DNA of 33,247 nucleotides from CAJGBR01 sp045637425 (GCA_045637425.1 JAZTZL010000034.1:1-33247), one strand, 5' to 3'. Positions 6,520 to 15,568 are shown, numbered from the stretch's first letter. Made by a program: numbers and translations. The notes: generated from the letters alone by a model not told the origin.

Positions 6520-8973
6520 ATGAAAAGATTACTAACCTTTGTTGCGTCGGCAATTGTGTTGGCGACGTCAGCACTTCAGGCTAACGAGCCTGTTAAGCAG
6601 AGCAACTACGACTTGCCTGCTCAATTCTCAATTGAGAGAATGAAAACTTTGATTCACAGTACTTCCGTAGTCCCGAAATGGATTGGTGATGGCCAACAAT
6701 TTTGGTACAGTTACAAGACATCGGCAGGTACTAAGTATTGGCTTGTGACTCCGGCTAAGCGCGAACGTAAACCTTTGTTCGATGAAGCTAAATTGGCTGC
6801 AGAGGTGACTCGCATCACGGGAGATCCCTATGATGCTCAACATCTCCCAAAGATGACATTTGATTTCTCGGAAGATGGTAAGACATTCACCTTCCAAGTA
6901 AGCTCTAATGCAAAAGAATATAAAAAGGATAGCACAGGAAAGGTTACTTCTAAAACAAAAAGTTTTCATTTCGAATTTGACATTGCAAAACAACAACTCA
7001 AAGAAGTTGAGCCTGATAAAGATACGGTAAGCGAAAAAACTTGGGCAAATATTTCGCCAGACGGAAATACCATTTTGTTTGCGCGTAACTATAACCTCTA
7101 TATGATGGATAAGGAGAACTACGAAAAGGCGAAGAAGAATGAAAAGGATTCGACTATCGTAGAACACCAGCTGACTACGGACGGTGTGAGATATTTCGCA
7201 TTCGGCAGTGGTTACGATCCGAAAGAGGAGTTCGATGAAAAGAAAATTAAGAAGGAACAAGAAACTCGTCGTGGTGTAATGGGTCTTTGGTCGCCCGACT
7301 CGAAAAACTTTGTTATGGTCGTGGCAGACCAACGTCAGGTCAAGAGTTTCTGGGTAATCCACTCTTTGGCAAAACCACGTCCTACGCTCGAATCATACAA
7401 ATATATGATGCCGGGAGAAAAGGGTATTCCATACCACCTCTATATGTTCAATGTGGATAAGAAATCGAGAACTGAAATCGATATGTCTCGATTCAAAGAC
7501 CAGACTTTGGAGGTAACTCGCAAACCACGTCTTCAACTTGATGCCAACAAAAAAAGTCCGAAATATTCTGTTTGGTTGGGTACTGAGGATAAATTCTATG
7601 TAACAGTTACCAGCCGCGACCTCAAGCGTATTGATATCTGCGAAGTAGATGTTGCTACGGCAAAACCGCGCACGCTTATTGAGGAGAGAATGAATACCTA
7701 TGTTGAGGTTCGTCCGATTAAACCGATTAAGAATTTTACTCAATTTGTTCACTGGAGCGAACGTGACGGTTGGGCACACCTCTATCTTTACGACAATAAT
7801 GGCAATGTGGTTCGCCAACTGACTTCAGGTGAATTCCACGTTGAGAAGATTTTGGGCGTAGATGAGGCTGCAAATGTAGTCTACTTCACAGCAAACGGCC
7901 GCGAAAAAGATGAAAATCCATACTATCTGCACCTCTACAAAGTTAGCCTTGAAGGTGGTCAGGTAACAATGCTCACACCGGGAGATGCAGACCACGCAAT
8001 CTCGACTGATGATGATTGCCGCTGGTTTGTTGATAACCATTCAAGAGTAGACCGTGCTCCGGGCAGCGCGTTGTATGACCGTGCGGGTAATAAGTTGATG
8101 GAGCTCGAAACTGCCGATATGTCACAGTTGTTGGCAGCAGGCTACAAATACCCCGAAACATTCAAGGTAAAGGCTGCAGACGGCATCACAGATTTGTATG
8201 GCGTAATGTACAAACCGTTCGATTTTGATTCGACAAAACGCTATCCGATTATCGAATATGTATATCCTGGTCCTCAAACCGAAGCAGTAGATAGTCGTTT
8301 CAATTTCTCGCACAGAACTGACCGTCTGGCTCAATTCGGATTTATCGTGATTACGGTCGGAAACCGTGGAGGACACCCCTCTCGTTCGAAATGGTATCAC
8401 AACTATGGCTATGGCAATCTGAGAGATTACGGTCTTGCAGACAAAGTAGAGGCAGTTCGCCAATTGGCTGCGCGCCACAACTTTATCGACATAAATAAGG
8501 TGGGTATCCACGGACACTCAGGTGGCGGATTTATGTCTACGGCTGCAATTTTGAGCTATCCGAACTTCTTTAAGGTGGCAGTATCTTGTGCAGGAAACCA
8601 CGAAAACAGCATCTACAATCGCTGGTGGAGCGAAAAACACCACGGAGTAGAAGAACAAATCTCGACCAAAGGCGATACTACATTCAAATACTCAATCAAG
8701 GGTAACTCTGAGCTGGCTCCCCAACTTAAGGGACATCTGATGTTGGTTACCGGAGATGTTGATAGCAATGTCAATCCAGCCAATACAATCCGCGTTGCAG
8801 ATGCACTGATAAGGGCGGGCAAACGATTCGAATATGTAGTACTTCCGGGGCAAAGACATAGCTTCGGCAGTATGACCGAATACTTCTTCTGGAAGATGGG
8901 TGACTATTTCTGCCGACATTTGATTGGCGATTCACAAGACACTCAGCCAGATATCGTGCAGATGCAAAAATAG
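6520..8973 (+). CDS. Secreted S9-family (DPP IV-type) serine peptidase
   Basis: The 817-residue protein has a Sec signal peptide (MKRLLTFVASAIVLATSALQA). The N-terminal beta-propeller region spans roughly residues 40-540 and the C-terminal alpha/beta-hydrolase domain the remainder. The nucleophile is the Ser of GHSGGG near residue 667. The acid is probably in GDVDSNVN near residue 747, and the His is in PGQRHSFG near 779. The family cleaves dipeptides, often after proline, from oligopeptides in the periplasm, which suits a proteolytic or amino-acid-using anaerobe. The nucleophile elbow is GHSGGG rather than the GWSYGG of classical DPP IV, so the exact specificity is open. It stands alone, with a promoter upstream and rpmH following from its own promoter. 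Confidence 0.87.
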   Translation: MKRLLTFVASAIVLATSALQANEPVKQSNYDLPAQFSIERMKTLIHSTSVVPKWIGDGQQFWYSYKTSAGTKYWLVTPAKRERKPLFDEAKLAAEVTRITGDPYDAQHLPKMTFDFSEDGKTFTFQVSSNAKEYKKDSTGKVTSKTKSFHFEFDIAKQQLKEVEPDKDTVSEKTWANISPDGNTILFARNYNLYMMDKENYEKAKKNEKDSTIVEHQLTTDGVRYFAFGSGYDPKEEFDEKKIKKEQETRRGVMGLWSPDSKNFVMVVADQRQVKSFWVIHSLAKPRPTLESYKYMMPGEKGIPYHLYMFNVDKKSRTEIDMSRFKDQTLEVTRKPRLQLDANKKSPKYSVWLGTEDKFYVTVTSRDLKRIDICEVDVATAKPRTLIEERMNTYVEVRPIKPIKNFTQFVHWSERDGWAHLYLYDNNGNVVRQLTSGEFHVEKILGVDEAANVVYFTANGREKDENPYYLHLYKVSLEGGQVTMLTPGDADHAISTDDDCRWFVDNHSRVDRAPGSALYDRAGNKLMELETADMSQLLAAGYKYPETFKVKAADGITDLYGVMYKPFDFDSTKRYPIIEYVYPGPQTEAVDSRFNFSHRTDRLAQFGFIVITVGNRGGHPSRSKWYHNYGYGNLRDYGLADKVEAVRQLAARHNFIDINKVGIHGHSGGGFMSTAAILSYPNFFKVAVSCAGNHENSIYNRWWSEKHHGVEEQISTKGDTTFKYSIKGNSELAPQLKGHLMLVTGDVDSNVNPANTIRVADALIRAGKRFEYVVLPGQRHSFGSMTEYFFWKMGDYFCRHLIGDSQDTQPDIVQMQK

Positions 8974-8997
8974 TTTTTGAGAAAAAACTGCAAAAAA

Positions 8998-9029
8998 TTT
9001 GGTAAAGATTAAAAAATAGTTTACCTTTG
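8998..9029 (+). promoter_or_regulatory. rpmH promoter, full -33/-7 consensus
   Basis: TTTG (8998-9001), a 20-nt spacer and TACCTTTG (9022-9029) match the Bacteroidota housekeeping promoter. It lies just after the peptidase stop. Confidence 0.85.
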
Positions 9030-9071
9030 CACCTCGCAAAGTGGAATAAAACTAATAAAAATATAACAGTT

Positions 9072-9227
9072 ATGAAAAGGACATTTCAGCCCTCACAAAG
9101 AAAAAGAAGAAATAAACACGGATTCCGTGAAAGAATGTCTACTGCAAACGGCCGCAAAGTATTGGCTGCACGTCGTGCTAAAGGTCGCAAGAAATTGACA
9201 GTATCTAGCGAAGTACGTCACTGGTAG
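9072..9227 (+). CDS. rpmH: 50S ribosomal protein L34
   Basis: The 51-residue, very basic protein begins MKRTFQPSQRKRRNKHGFRERM, the unmistakable L34 sequence, and continues through the conserved GRKVLAARRAKGRKKL. It is a component of the large ribosomal subunit. The ATG at 9072 gives the canonical N-terminus; a frame extending to 9027 begins inside the promoter -7 box and is not used. Unlike in many bacteria, rnpA and dnaA are not adjacent. Confidence 0.98.
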   Translation: MKRTFQPSQRKRRNKHGFRERMSTANGRKVLAARRAKGRKKLTVSSEVRHW

Positions 9228-9250
9228 TAGAATCTTCGAATAAGAGGTGG

Positions 9251-9269
9251 GGTGGAGTATTGCTCCACC
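9251..9269 (+). terminator. rpmH intrinsic terminator
   Basis: A 7-bp stem GGTGGAG/CTCCACC (9251-9257 with 9263-9269) with loop TATTG is followed by seven T residues. Confidence 0.82.
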
Positions 9270-9294
9270 TCTTTTTTTATTCTTTTGCTATAAA

Positions 9295-10002
9295 CTAATG
9301 ACGGATTAATTTCTCGAGTTGTCGAAAAAGAGTGTTTGATATAGGTCTGTTTGTGAGGCGATTAAGTGTCTGAGCGGAGTGAAGATCTGTGGCTGCAAAA
9401 TCGTACAACCCGCAGCGGAGTAGTTTTGTTGCCTTGTGTTTGGTTCTGTTGCCGTAGTCGCCGAGCAGCGACCCGATGTTGAGTTGAAATTCCAACGAAA
9501 AGCAACTTTTCAGTTCGACCAATTCGTCAAAATTCAGGTAATCGTATCTTTCGGGGTGAGCCAAAATCGGGGTGAGTCCGAGTGAATTAATCTGTGAGAG
9601 CGTATCCCGAAAATTTGTCGGAGCCGCTAGATACGAGGTTTCAACAAGGAGTCGTTTATCATCGAAGGTCAACAAATCATTCGTGCGCAACCGTTCCGTC
9701 AGCACGCAGTCAATCATATATTCCGCAGCAAGTTGCAACTCGACACTTCCCGAATATACTGTTTTCAGTTCGTTGAATTTTGTTCGCAACAATGCAGTTT
9801 CTGTCGGTCGCTCTTCCATAATGTGTGGAGTGCACCATACTCGTCTTACGCCCAACTGCTCATACATATTCAGCACAGAGAGTGACTCATCGAGTGTCGA
9901 AATGCCGTCATCTACTCCAGCAAGCAGGTGCGAGTGTCGGTCGGTGAATCCTCGGAATAACTCCTCTTTGGCAGCCGTCGTAGTTTGGAAAATACTCCAC
10001 AT
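9295..10002 (-). CDS. PHP-family tyrosine-protein phosphatase (CpsB/YwqE type)
   Basis: The 235-residue cytoplasmic metalloenzyme should dephosphorylate the tyrosine cluster of the neighbouring Wzc-like kinase and so control polysaccharide export. PHP motifs are visible: DRHSHLLAGVDDG at residues 20-32, TPHIMEERP near 60, ILAHPERY near 150 and ATDLHS near 210. The first motif reads D-R-H-S-H where family members usually have a small or hydrophobic residue before HSH. The gene is last in a three-gene minus-strand operon and starts 13 nt after the wzc stop. A plausible ATG at 10002 gives the full domain. Confidence 0.85.
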   Translation of the reverse strand: MWSIFQTTTAAKEELFRGFTDRHSHLLAGVDDGISTLDESLSVLNMYEQLGVRRVWCTPHIMEERPTETALLRTKFNELKTVYSGSVELQLAAEYMIDCVLTERLRTNDLLTFDDKRLLVETSYLAAPTNFRDTLSQINSLGLTPILAHPERYDYLNFDELVELKSCFSLEFQLNIGSLLGDYGNRTKHKATKLLRCGLYDFAATDLHSAQTLNRLTNRPISNTLFRQLEKLIRH

Positions 10003-10015
10003 TGGACTGATATAC

Positions 10016-12280
10016 TTATGCTTTATAGTAATAGTATCGTTGTTTGAGGTCAGATACCGAATTAATAATCAAAGAAATATCTTTCTTATTTGGTCTGTTT
10101 TCTAATTCTCGAATTGTGTTTTTGTTGGTTACACCCACACGGAGAACTATCAGAATATGGTCTGCGAGTTGTTCGATAATGAGCGAATCGGCAATGATGT
10201 TCATTGGCGGGCAGTCGATAAGTATGTAGTCGAACTGCTGGCGATAGTGGTCGAGCAGTGTCTGCAGTCGCTCATTCTCAAAGAACTCGATTGAGTTGTC
10301 CGATTCGGTACCTACGGGCACAACGAACAGATTTTCGTAACCCATTAGCGGAGTGGGTAATATATTGGGTGTATCTTCTCGTAGCGATAAGTAGTCGGTC
10401 AGTCCTATTTTATTGTGTCCGACGTAGTCAGATAGCGTAGCGTGGCGCAGGTCTGCGTCAATAATCAGTACCCGTTTCCCCTTTATAGCCAGCGATACAG
10501 CGAGGTTTATTGCTACAAACGATTTGCCGCAGGCGGGGTCGAACGATGTAATCATCAGTATGTTAGATTGCTCATTTTTATATTGAGCTACTTGGTGAGC
10601 TATGTTTGTGCGTAGGACTCGGAATGATTCGTTAATCGGGTTACGATTGTTTGGCTCGACTAAGATGTGGTTTTTGCGGTTGAGTTTAACCGTTGGAATC
10701 TCTCCAATTACGGGAATGCTCATATCTTGTAGTTCCATTTTCGACGCCAACTTGGAATTATTCACCTTGCGCAGATAGATCACACTTGCAGGAATCAGCG
10801 CACCAGCAATCAGTGCCAATAATAAAATTGACATCTTGTGCGGAGCAGTCGGTACGGCATCTCCGTGTGGTGCGGAGATTAGTGTGGTGTTTTGAAGTGA
10901 GAAAGTTTTACTCAGTTCGTTCTCTTCGCGCTTTTGCAGCAGATAGAGGTAGAGCGACTCCTTGACTTTTTGCTGGCGTTCTACGGCAAGCAAATATTCC
11001 GCTTGTGTTGGATTGTCGGCAATGCGTTGCGTATTGTGACGGTTGTTATGGTCGAGGTTCTTGATTCGGTTTTCGATTGAGTGCATCTGCGTTCGGAGAG
11101 AGGTGCTGATGATATTGTATATTGCCTTGAGTTCGGCATCAATCTCCATTACAAGCGGATTTTGTGCGCTGCTGTTGGCGATGAATCTGTTTCGTCTTAG
11201 GATTTTGTTGTTGTATTCGACAATCTGAGCCTCGATGTTCGACTCTACTCCGGAATTGACCGGCAGTAGACTTTGGGCATTATTTTTCAGATAGTCAGAA
11301 AGGTATTGTGTAATATACAGTTGGTTGTTCAGCTCTTGCAATTCTGAGTCGGACTGCTCACTGCGCGACAAGTAGATATTTGATACGGAATTGATGTCGG
11401 GAATCAGATTCTTGCTTTTGAACGATGATATTGCTCGGTCGATGCTGTCGAGCTCGCATTTGATGCTACTCAGGCGCGAGTCGATGAATTTGGCAGTGTT
11501 GTTTGCTATCTGGTTTTTGCCGTCGAGCCAATTATTATTGTATTGCTCAATCAGTGTGTTGAGAATTATATCCGCGCGTTCGATGGATTTGTCTTTGAGT
11601 ATCAGTCTGATTACGGTTGATGATTGGTCATATCTCACTACACTGAGTTTGTGGATAAATTCATTTACAACCGTTTGCAAATTGTTGCGCACAATCCTCA
11701 ATGAGCAGTCGCTTTCGATTCCGTTTCTGGCAATTTTGAGCATTCCGACGGGAGTTTCGATAGCCTGCCCGAAGTTGCACTCAATGGGTTTCGTGTCGTT
11801 TTTTATATTATTGATGCAGAAATCGGATAGGATAACAGTATTGCCGTTCGCGGTCAGTTTGAAACTTGAGTTGAGAGTTTTGTCTGGGTTGAGGAATTCG
11901 ACTCTGACGGGCGCAGCGCTACCATACACGACTCTTCTCGAGCCGAGCGAGTATTGTTCATATTGAGTCGAGAGATCGAGTTGCTGGACCACCTGCTGCA
12001 TCAGTGACATCGATTTGAAGAGTGCTATCTCGTTGTTGATATTCGGGGTGTTCTGCAGCGCCAAATCGGCAAAACCATCAGTGGAGCCTATGCCGAGCGT
12101 GTGCGAATCACTCTCCTTAATCATTACTGAAGCCTCGCGTGTGAACGTGGGTTGCGCAGTGTGCAGGTAGACAAGTGCGATGCCTAATGTCGCAGCCAAT
12201 GACAACAAAAACCACCGCCACCTGCGCAGACAACTCTTCAAGAATTCGTATAGTGTTATGCTATTATTTTGGTAATCCAT
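10016..12280 (-). CDS. Wzc-like polysaccharide co-polymerase and tyrosine autokinase
   Basis: The 754-residue inner-membrane protein has a Wzz domain with a first membrane helix at about residues 21-38, a large periplasmic coiled coil (about 180-450) and a second helix near 478-498. The cytoplasmic BY-kinase domain follows. It carries Walker A DPACGKSF near residue 580, Walker A' VLIIDADLRH and Walker B YILIDCPP. The C-terminus ends RYYYYKA, a short tyrosine cluster that would be the autophosphorylation site. The protein controls chain length and export of capsular or exopolysaccharide with Wza and the PHP phosphatase encoded on either side. Walker A has A-C where related kinases commonly have G-E. 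Confidence 0.9.
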   Translation of the reverse strand: MDYQNNSITLYEFLKSCLRRWRWFLLSLAATLGIALVYLHTAQPTFTREASVMIKESDSHTLGIGSTDGFADLALQNTPNINNEIALFKSMSLMQQVVQQLDLSTQYEQYSLGSRRVVYGSAAPVRVEFLNPDKTLNSSFKLTANGNTVILSDFCINNIKNDTKPIECNFGQAIETPVGMLKIARNGIESDCSLRIVRNNLQTVVNEFIHKLSVVRYDQSSTVIRLILKDKSIERADIILNTLIEQYNNNWLDGKNQIANNTAKFIDSRLSSIKCELDSIDRAISSFKSKNLIPDINSVSNIYLSRSEQSDSELQELNNQLYITQYLSDYLKNNAQSLLPVNSGVESNIEAQIVEYNNKILRRNRFIANSSAQNPLVMEIDAELKAIYNIISTSLRTQMHSIENRIKNLDHNNRHNTQRIADNPTQAEYLLAVERQQKVKESLYLYLLQKREENELSKTFSLQNTTLISAPHGDAVPTAPHKMSILLLALIAGALIPASVIYLRKVNNSKLASKMELQDMSIPVIGEIPTVKLNRKNHILVEPNNRNPINESFRVLRTNIAHQVAQYKNEQSNILMITSFDPACGKSFVAINLAVSLAIKGKRVLIIDADLRHATLSDYVGHNKIGLTDYLSLREDTPNILPTPLMGYENLFVVPVGTESDNSIEFFENERLQTLLDHYRQQFDYILIDCPPMNIIADSLIIEQLADHILIVLRVGVTNKNTIRELENRPNKKDISLIINSVSDLKQRYYYYKA

Positions 12281-12290
12281 AAGTTGCGCG

Positions 12291-13082
12291 TTAGATTGTG
12301 AATAACATTACGATTGATGTAACCAACGATGCCAGAGAAATCCAGAACGATGACGACCTGATGTTATTGCCGTTGATGGTAGATTGGCGCATCTTCATAT
12401 TATTTGGTTCAACGTAGACTACGTCGTTTTGTTGCAGGTAGAATGCGGGTGAATTGTACATCTCGCGAGCCGAACATAGGTCAATTTCGTAACTCTTTTG
12501 CATTTGGTTCTCTGTTCGCAATACCTTGATATTTGTGCGCTTGCCTGTGATTGTCAGGTCGCCCGCCATTCCGATTGCATCGAGTATAGTGATGTGGTCT
12601 TTCTTGATGTTGTATATTCCGGGGTTGGCTACTTCGCCCAATACGGATATGGTCAGATTTACAAACTCGACCGTAACCGTCGGATTTTTAATCAATTCCT
12701 TACTGATCAATAACCCTTTTATTTTCTCGGCACACTCTTGGCGGGTGAGATCTGCTACCTTGATGCTACCGATAATCGGGAAGTCAATTTCGCCGTTGGA
12801 GTTGATTGTGTAGTCTGAAATTTGCTGGTTGCCAATTGTTGATCCTGTTACATCTCCTGTGCGTTTTGTGTAACTCGACAGATTGAACATATTTGCTAAT
12901 TCAGGCTCCTTGCAATTTACTATGATTGAAATCTTGTCGCCACTGGATAGCCTGATTGGGTTGCATTCTGTGATTTGAATGTTTGATTTGTCTGTCAGGT
13001 CTTGGAAGTATGCAATCTCACGGGTAGCGTTGCACGAGCAGAGTAGTGCGGCAAATATAATGGTTGATAATATCTTGAACAT
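12291..13082 (-). CDS. Wza-like outer-membrane polysaccharide export lipoprotein
   Basis: The 263-residue protein starts with a lipoprotein signal, and C17 in LLCSC is the likely lipidation site. A Poly_export domain (about residues 38-140) includes the segment GDKISIIV. An SLBB-type domain follows (about 145-225, TISVLGEVANPGIYNI), and a C-terminal hydrophobic segment near 243-262 closes the protein. It should form the outer-membrane exit channel for polysaccharide and dock on the Wzc-like protein. It is the first gene of the operon; the wzc homologue starts 10 nt after its stop. At 263 residues it is shorter than E. coli Wza (about 380), as is usual for Bacteroidota homologues. Confidence 0.88.
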   Translation of the reverse strand: MFKILSTIIFAALLCSCNATREIAYFQDLTDKSNIQITECNPIRLSSGDKISIIVNCKEPELANMFNLSSYTKRTGDVTGSTIGNQQISDYTINSNGEIDFPIIGSIKVADLTRQECAEKIKGLLISKELIKNPTVTVEFVNLTISVLGEVANPGIYNIKKDHITILDAIGMAGDLTITGKRTNIKVLRTENQMQKSYEIDLCSAREMYNSPAFYLQQNDVVYVEPNNMKMRQSTINGNNIRSSSFWISLASLVTSIVMLFTI

Positions 13083-13121
13083 TTGTAGAGTTTTGTCTTA
13101 TACGAATAGTTTTACTAGATG

Positions 13122-13149
13122 CAAATATAGCAAAAAAACATTACTTTTG
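13122..13149. promoter_or_regulatory. Divergent promoters for the export operon and the MBL-fold gene
   Basis: On the minus strand TATATTTG (13122-13129 as complement) is the -7 box facing wza. On the plus strand TACTTTTG (13142-13149) is the -7 box facing the hydrolase gene. They are 12 bp apart, so RNA polymerase may compete for the two. Confidence 0.55.
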
Positions 13150-13170
13150 TAAGATATATTCGCAGATGAT

Positions 13171-13839
13171 ATGAGAATAGAAGTTTTTGTGAATGAGCCG
13201 TTGGATTCGAATTGTTATGTGCTGGAGCACGATTCGCACGCAATTGTCGTAGATCCTGGTTGTGCTGATGTTTCGTTGGTTGTCGATTATATTGCGCAGC
13301 ACGCATTGGTTGTCGATTATATAATACTTACGCACGAACATATTGATCACGTTCAGGGTGTGAAAAAACTTGCGAATCAGTACGGAGTGGGCGTAATTGC
13401 GAGTGCTGAATGTTTTGAAGCATTGGCTGATCCTTGCTTAAATCTGTCGGCCGAATATCCCGGAGTCGAACCGCAGAACTACTTGCCGGATAGGATAATA
13501 ACTATCGACTCGCTGGGTGGCCTTCTCGTATGGAATGGTGTGGAATTTCGCTTTTTTGTTACGCGAGGACACAGCGCAGGCTCAATCTGCATCGCAACCT
13601 CCGAGGTACTATTCAGCGGGGATACCCTGCTCGAAAAAATCAAGACCTACACGACGGCTCCGAACAGCTCTATCGTTGAGTTGCGCGACTCACTTTCAAT
13701 GATTAAAAATACGTTTTCGCCCACACAGATTGTCTACCCAGGTCACGGCACACCATTCACGCTAAAAGACGTCAAGCCATTTATTGATGCACAAATGAGA
13801 TTGCTCGACCGAAAAATAGCCCGTTTACAGCAGAAATAA
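13171..13839 (+). CDS. Metallo-beta-lactamase-fold hydrolase (glyoxalase II-like)
   Basis: The 222-residue cytoplasmic protein shows the metal-binding THEHIDH motif at residues 54-60, then GHSAGS, SGDTL and PGHGTPF, the set of ligands of the hydroxyacylglutathione hydrolase-like MBL family. Members bind two Zn or Fe ions and hydrolyse thioesters or related bonds; the substrate cannot be read from sequence. Residues 36-41 and 46-51 are both LVVDYI, encoded by a 17-nt exact direct repeat 30 nt apart. It is transcribed alone and diverges from the polysaccharide export operon. Confidence 0.82.
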   Translation: MRIEVFVNEPLDSNCYVLEHDSHAIVVDPGCADVSLVVDYIAQHALVVDYIILTHEHIDHVQGVKKLANQYGVGVIASAECFEALADPCLNLSAEYPGVEPQNYLPDRIITIDSLGGLLVWNGVEFRFFVTRGHSAGSICIATSEVLFSGDTLLEKIKTYTTAPNSSIVELRDSLSMIKNTFSPTQIVYPGHGTPFTLKDVKPFIDAQMRLLDRKIARLQQK

Positions 13840-13899
13840 ATACTATAAATGTGGTATTGGTGGGGTTTTAGCTGTCGAAAGTTTCATCACTTTATGGTA

Positions 13900-13930
13900 T
13901 TGTCAAACCTTTGAAAAAACTCTACCTTTG
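13900..13930 (+). promoter_or_regulatory. Promoter of hemerythrin-LuxR regulator
   Basis: TTG at 13900-13902, a 20-nt spacer and TACCTTTG at 13923-13930 fit the Bacteroidota consensus. The ATG is 27 nt downstream, which argues against a longer reading frame starting with the TTG inside the -7 box. Confidence 0.7.
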
Positions 13931-13957
13931 CAAAAGAAAATAGAAAGGATTAGTAAA

Positions 13958-14896
13958 ATGAGAAGATACACTTCATCAGACAAGATGCGAGAACTCGTAA
14001 ATGACAACCACTCATTGATATTGGTAATGGGTCGATTCGGTTTGTCATTGGGATTTGGCGACAAGACGGTCAAGGAGGTGTGTCAGGCTCATAACGTAGA
14101 TGAACAGACATTTATCGAGGTTGCGAATTTCTGCTCCAATCGTGATTATGATTGTGAGAACATTTCGCTTGAATCGCTTATAGGTTACCTCAAACAGGCG
14201 CACGAATACTACCTCGAGTTCAATCTGCCAAATATCCGACGTAAACTTATCGAGGCGATAGATTGTTCGGGTTCGAACGACATTGCGATGCTCATAGTTC
14301 GTTTCTATGACGAATATGTTACAGAGGTGCGCAAACATATGGAACACGAGAATAATACGGTGTTCAACTATGTCGAGCAGTTGTTGCAGGGGTTTATGAA
14401 TCGCAACTATACCATTACAACGTTCGAGGGTAAGCACTTGTCAATCAGCGATAGTCTAAAGGAGTTGAAGGATATTATCATTAGGTATTATCCCGAAAAG
14501 AATAACTATTTGCTCAATGAGGTATTGCTAAATATTATTCAATGTGAGGAGGATATTACGTCGCATTGTATGATTGAGGATAAGCTGTTTGTGCCTGCAG
14601 TGAAACTTGTTGAGTCGAAGTTGAGAACTCGGGAGCATATAATTTATGCCGATGATGTTGATTCTGCAGCTACTGACAGACTCGAAGTCTTGAGCGAGCG
14701 CGAAAAAGATGTGCTGATAAATGTAGCGAAGGGATTGAGTAATAAGGAGATTGCGGATAAGTTATGTTTGTCGGTACACACTGTTGCTACACATAGGCGC
14801 AACATTTCTGGCAAGTTGCAGATACACTCTACTGCGGGTCTGATAATCTACGCTATTGCTAACAAGTTTATAGACTTACACGATATTAATAGGTAG
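13958..14896 (+). CDS. Hemerythrin-like domain fused to LuxR-type DNA-binding domain
   Basis: The 312-residue protein has three parts. Residues about 30-70 resemble the ScdA/RIC N-terminal domain (DUF542; TVKEVCQAHNVDEQTFIEVAN). Residues about 75-220 form a hemerythrin/HHE four-helix region with candidate di-iron ligands H82, H127, E131, H203 and D208. Residues 244-305 are a LuxR helix-turn-helix (LSEREKDVLINVAKGLSNKEIADKLCLSVHTVATHRR, written here as the family consensus region). The architecture suggests a transcription factor that senses O2, NO or iron-centre damage through a di-iron site. I chose the ATG at 13958 over an upstream TTG in the promoter. Targets are not visible; neighbouring genes do not share an operon. 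Confidence 0.82.
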   Translation: MRRYTSSDKMRELVNDNHSLILVMGRFGLSLGFGDKTVKEVCQAHNVDEQTFIEVANFCSNRDYDCENISLESLIGYLKQAHEYYLEFNLPNIRRKLIEAIDCSGSNDIAMLIVRFYDEYVTEVRKHMEHENNTVFNYVEQLLQGFMNRNYTITTFEGKHLSISDSLKELKDIIIRYYPEKNNYLLNEVLLNIIQCEEDITSHCMIEDKLFVPAVKLVESKLRTREHIIYADDVDSAATDRLEVLSEREKDVLINVAKGLSNKEIADKLCLSVHTVATHRRNISGKLQIHSTAGLIIYAIANKFIDLHDINR

Positions 14897-14950
14897 ATTT
14901 AGAAAAGGTTAAATGATTATTTAATAAAAAGGTTTAGGGTTAAATTGAAA

Positions 14951-14984
14951 TGCAGCCTGTATAACATTAGTTATACAGGCTGCA
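14951..14984. terminator. Bidirectional terminator, perfect 15-bp hairpin
   Basis: A 15-bp perfect stem (14951-14965 with 14970-14984) with loop ATTA lies between the converging regulator gene and secreted-protein gene A1. T-tracts are weak on both sides. Confidence 0.75.
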
Positions 14985-15005
14985 TCTATTTAAGCTACTT
15001 GAAAG

Positions 15006-15566
15006 TTATTTTATTCTTCCGTATTTGAAATCTATCCAGCGACCTCCAGCAATTGAATCCAAGAAGTCATTTTTATCCTTCCAACCTTTCAGACTTTTGT
15101 ATCGCTGCATTACACTCTCATACTTTTCAGGCTCTACAACATATAACAAATATCCGCTCTTGTCGAATTTGGTCCCATCACTATAGTGTTGGATAATTTT
15201 TATCCATTTGGTTTTTTCAGGCTTGACAGTAAATATACATTCACCTTTTTTCAGTTCTTCTGGAGTTGCCTCACGAACGCCATCTACGACCAAATTTGTT
15301 ACGTATGTGGGGTCGAATACGTACTTTATGCGGTTTGTGTCTCCTCTTGCAATTATATGTTTTTCAACCATACCTCTCAGTCTATGTTTTGTGCCGTCAG
15401 GTTTATCGAGAGATAGATGTTCGAAAGTGTTGTTAATAGAGTCCTTGATTCGTTCTTCGTCGGTCAGTTTTAGGAACGGATAGTTGGACACTTTGGGTGA
15501 TTGTGCTATTGCAAAATTTACGGCGCACATCCCCCAAATTATGGTTAGAAAATGTTTGATATTCAT
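15006..15566 (-). CDS. Unrecognised secreted protein A1 of a duplicated two-gene cassette
   Basis: I do not recognise this 186-residue protein. It has a Sec signal peptide ending at about FAIAQ (residue 22), so it is periplasmic or exported. It is clearly related to the product encoded at 19292-19831. Shared blocks are KDSI followed by TF.HL.L, ARGDT.R.K.VF, TPE.LKK, T.KPEKTKW, P.KYE.V and LDSIAGG near the C-terminus. No catalytic motif is evident. It starts 2 nt after the stop of the smaller secreted partner gene, so the two are probably co-translated. Its partner also has a paralogue next to its own paralogue. Confidence 0.75.
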   Translation of the reverse strand: MNIKHFLTIIWGMCAVNFAIAQSPKVSNYPFLKLTDEERIKDSINNTFEHLSLDKPDGTKHRLRGMVEKHIIARGDTNRIKYVFDPTYVTNLVVDGVREATPEELKKGECIFTVKPEKTKWIKIIQHYSDGTKFDKSGYLLYVVEPEKYESVMQRYKSLKGWKDKNDFLDSIAGGRWIDFKYGRIK

Positions 15567-15568
15567 AA

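Noticed and set aside
11391..11966. Plus-strand open frame of 191 codons inside the wzc-like gene
   Set aside because: Antisense shadow of a well-supported coding gene, with no promoter or recognisable product.
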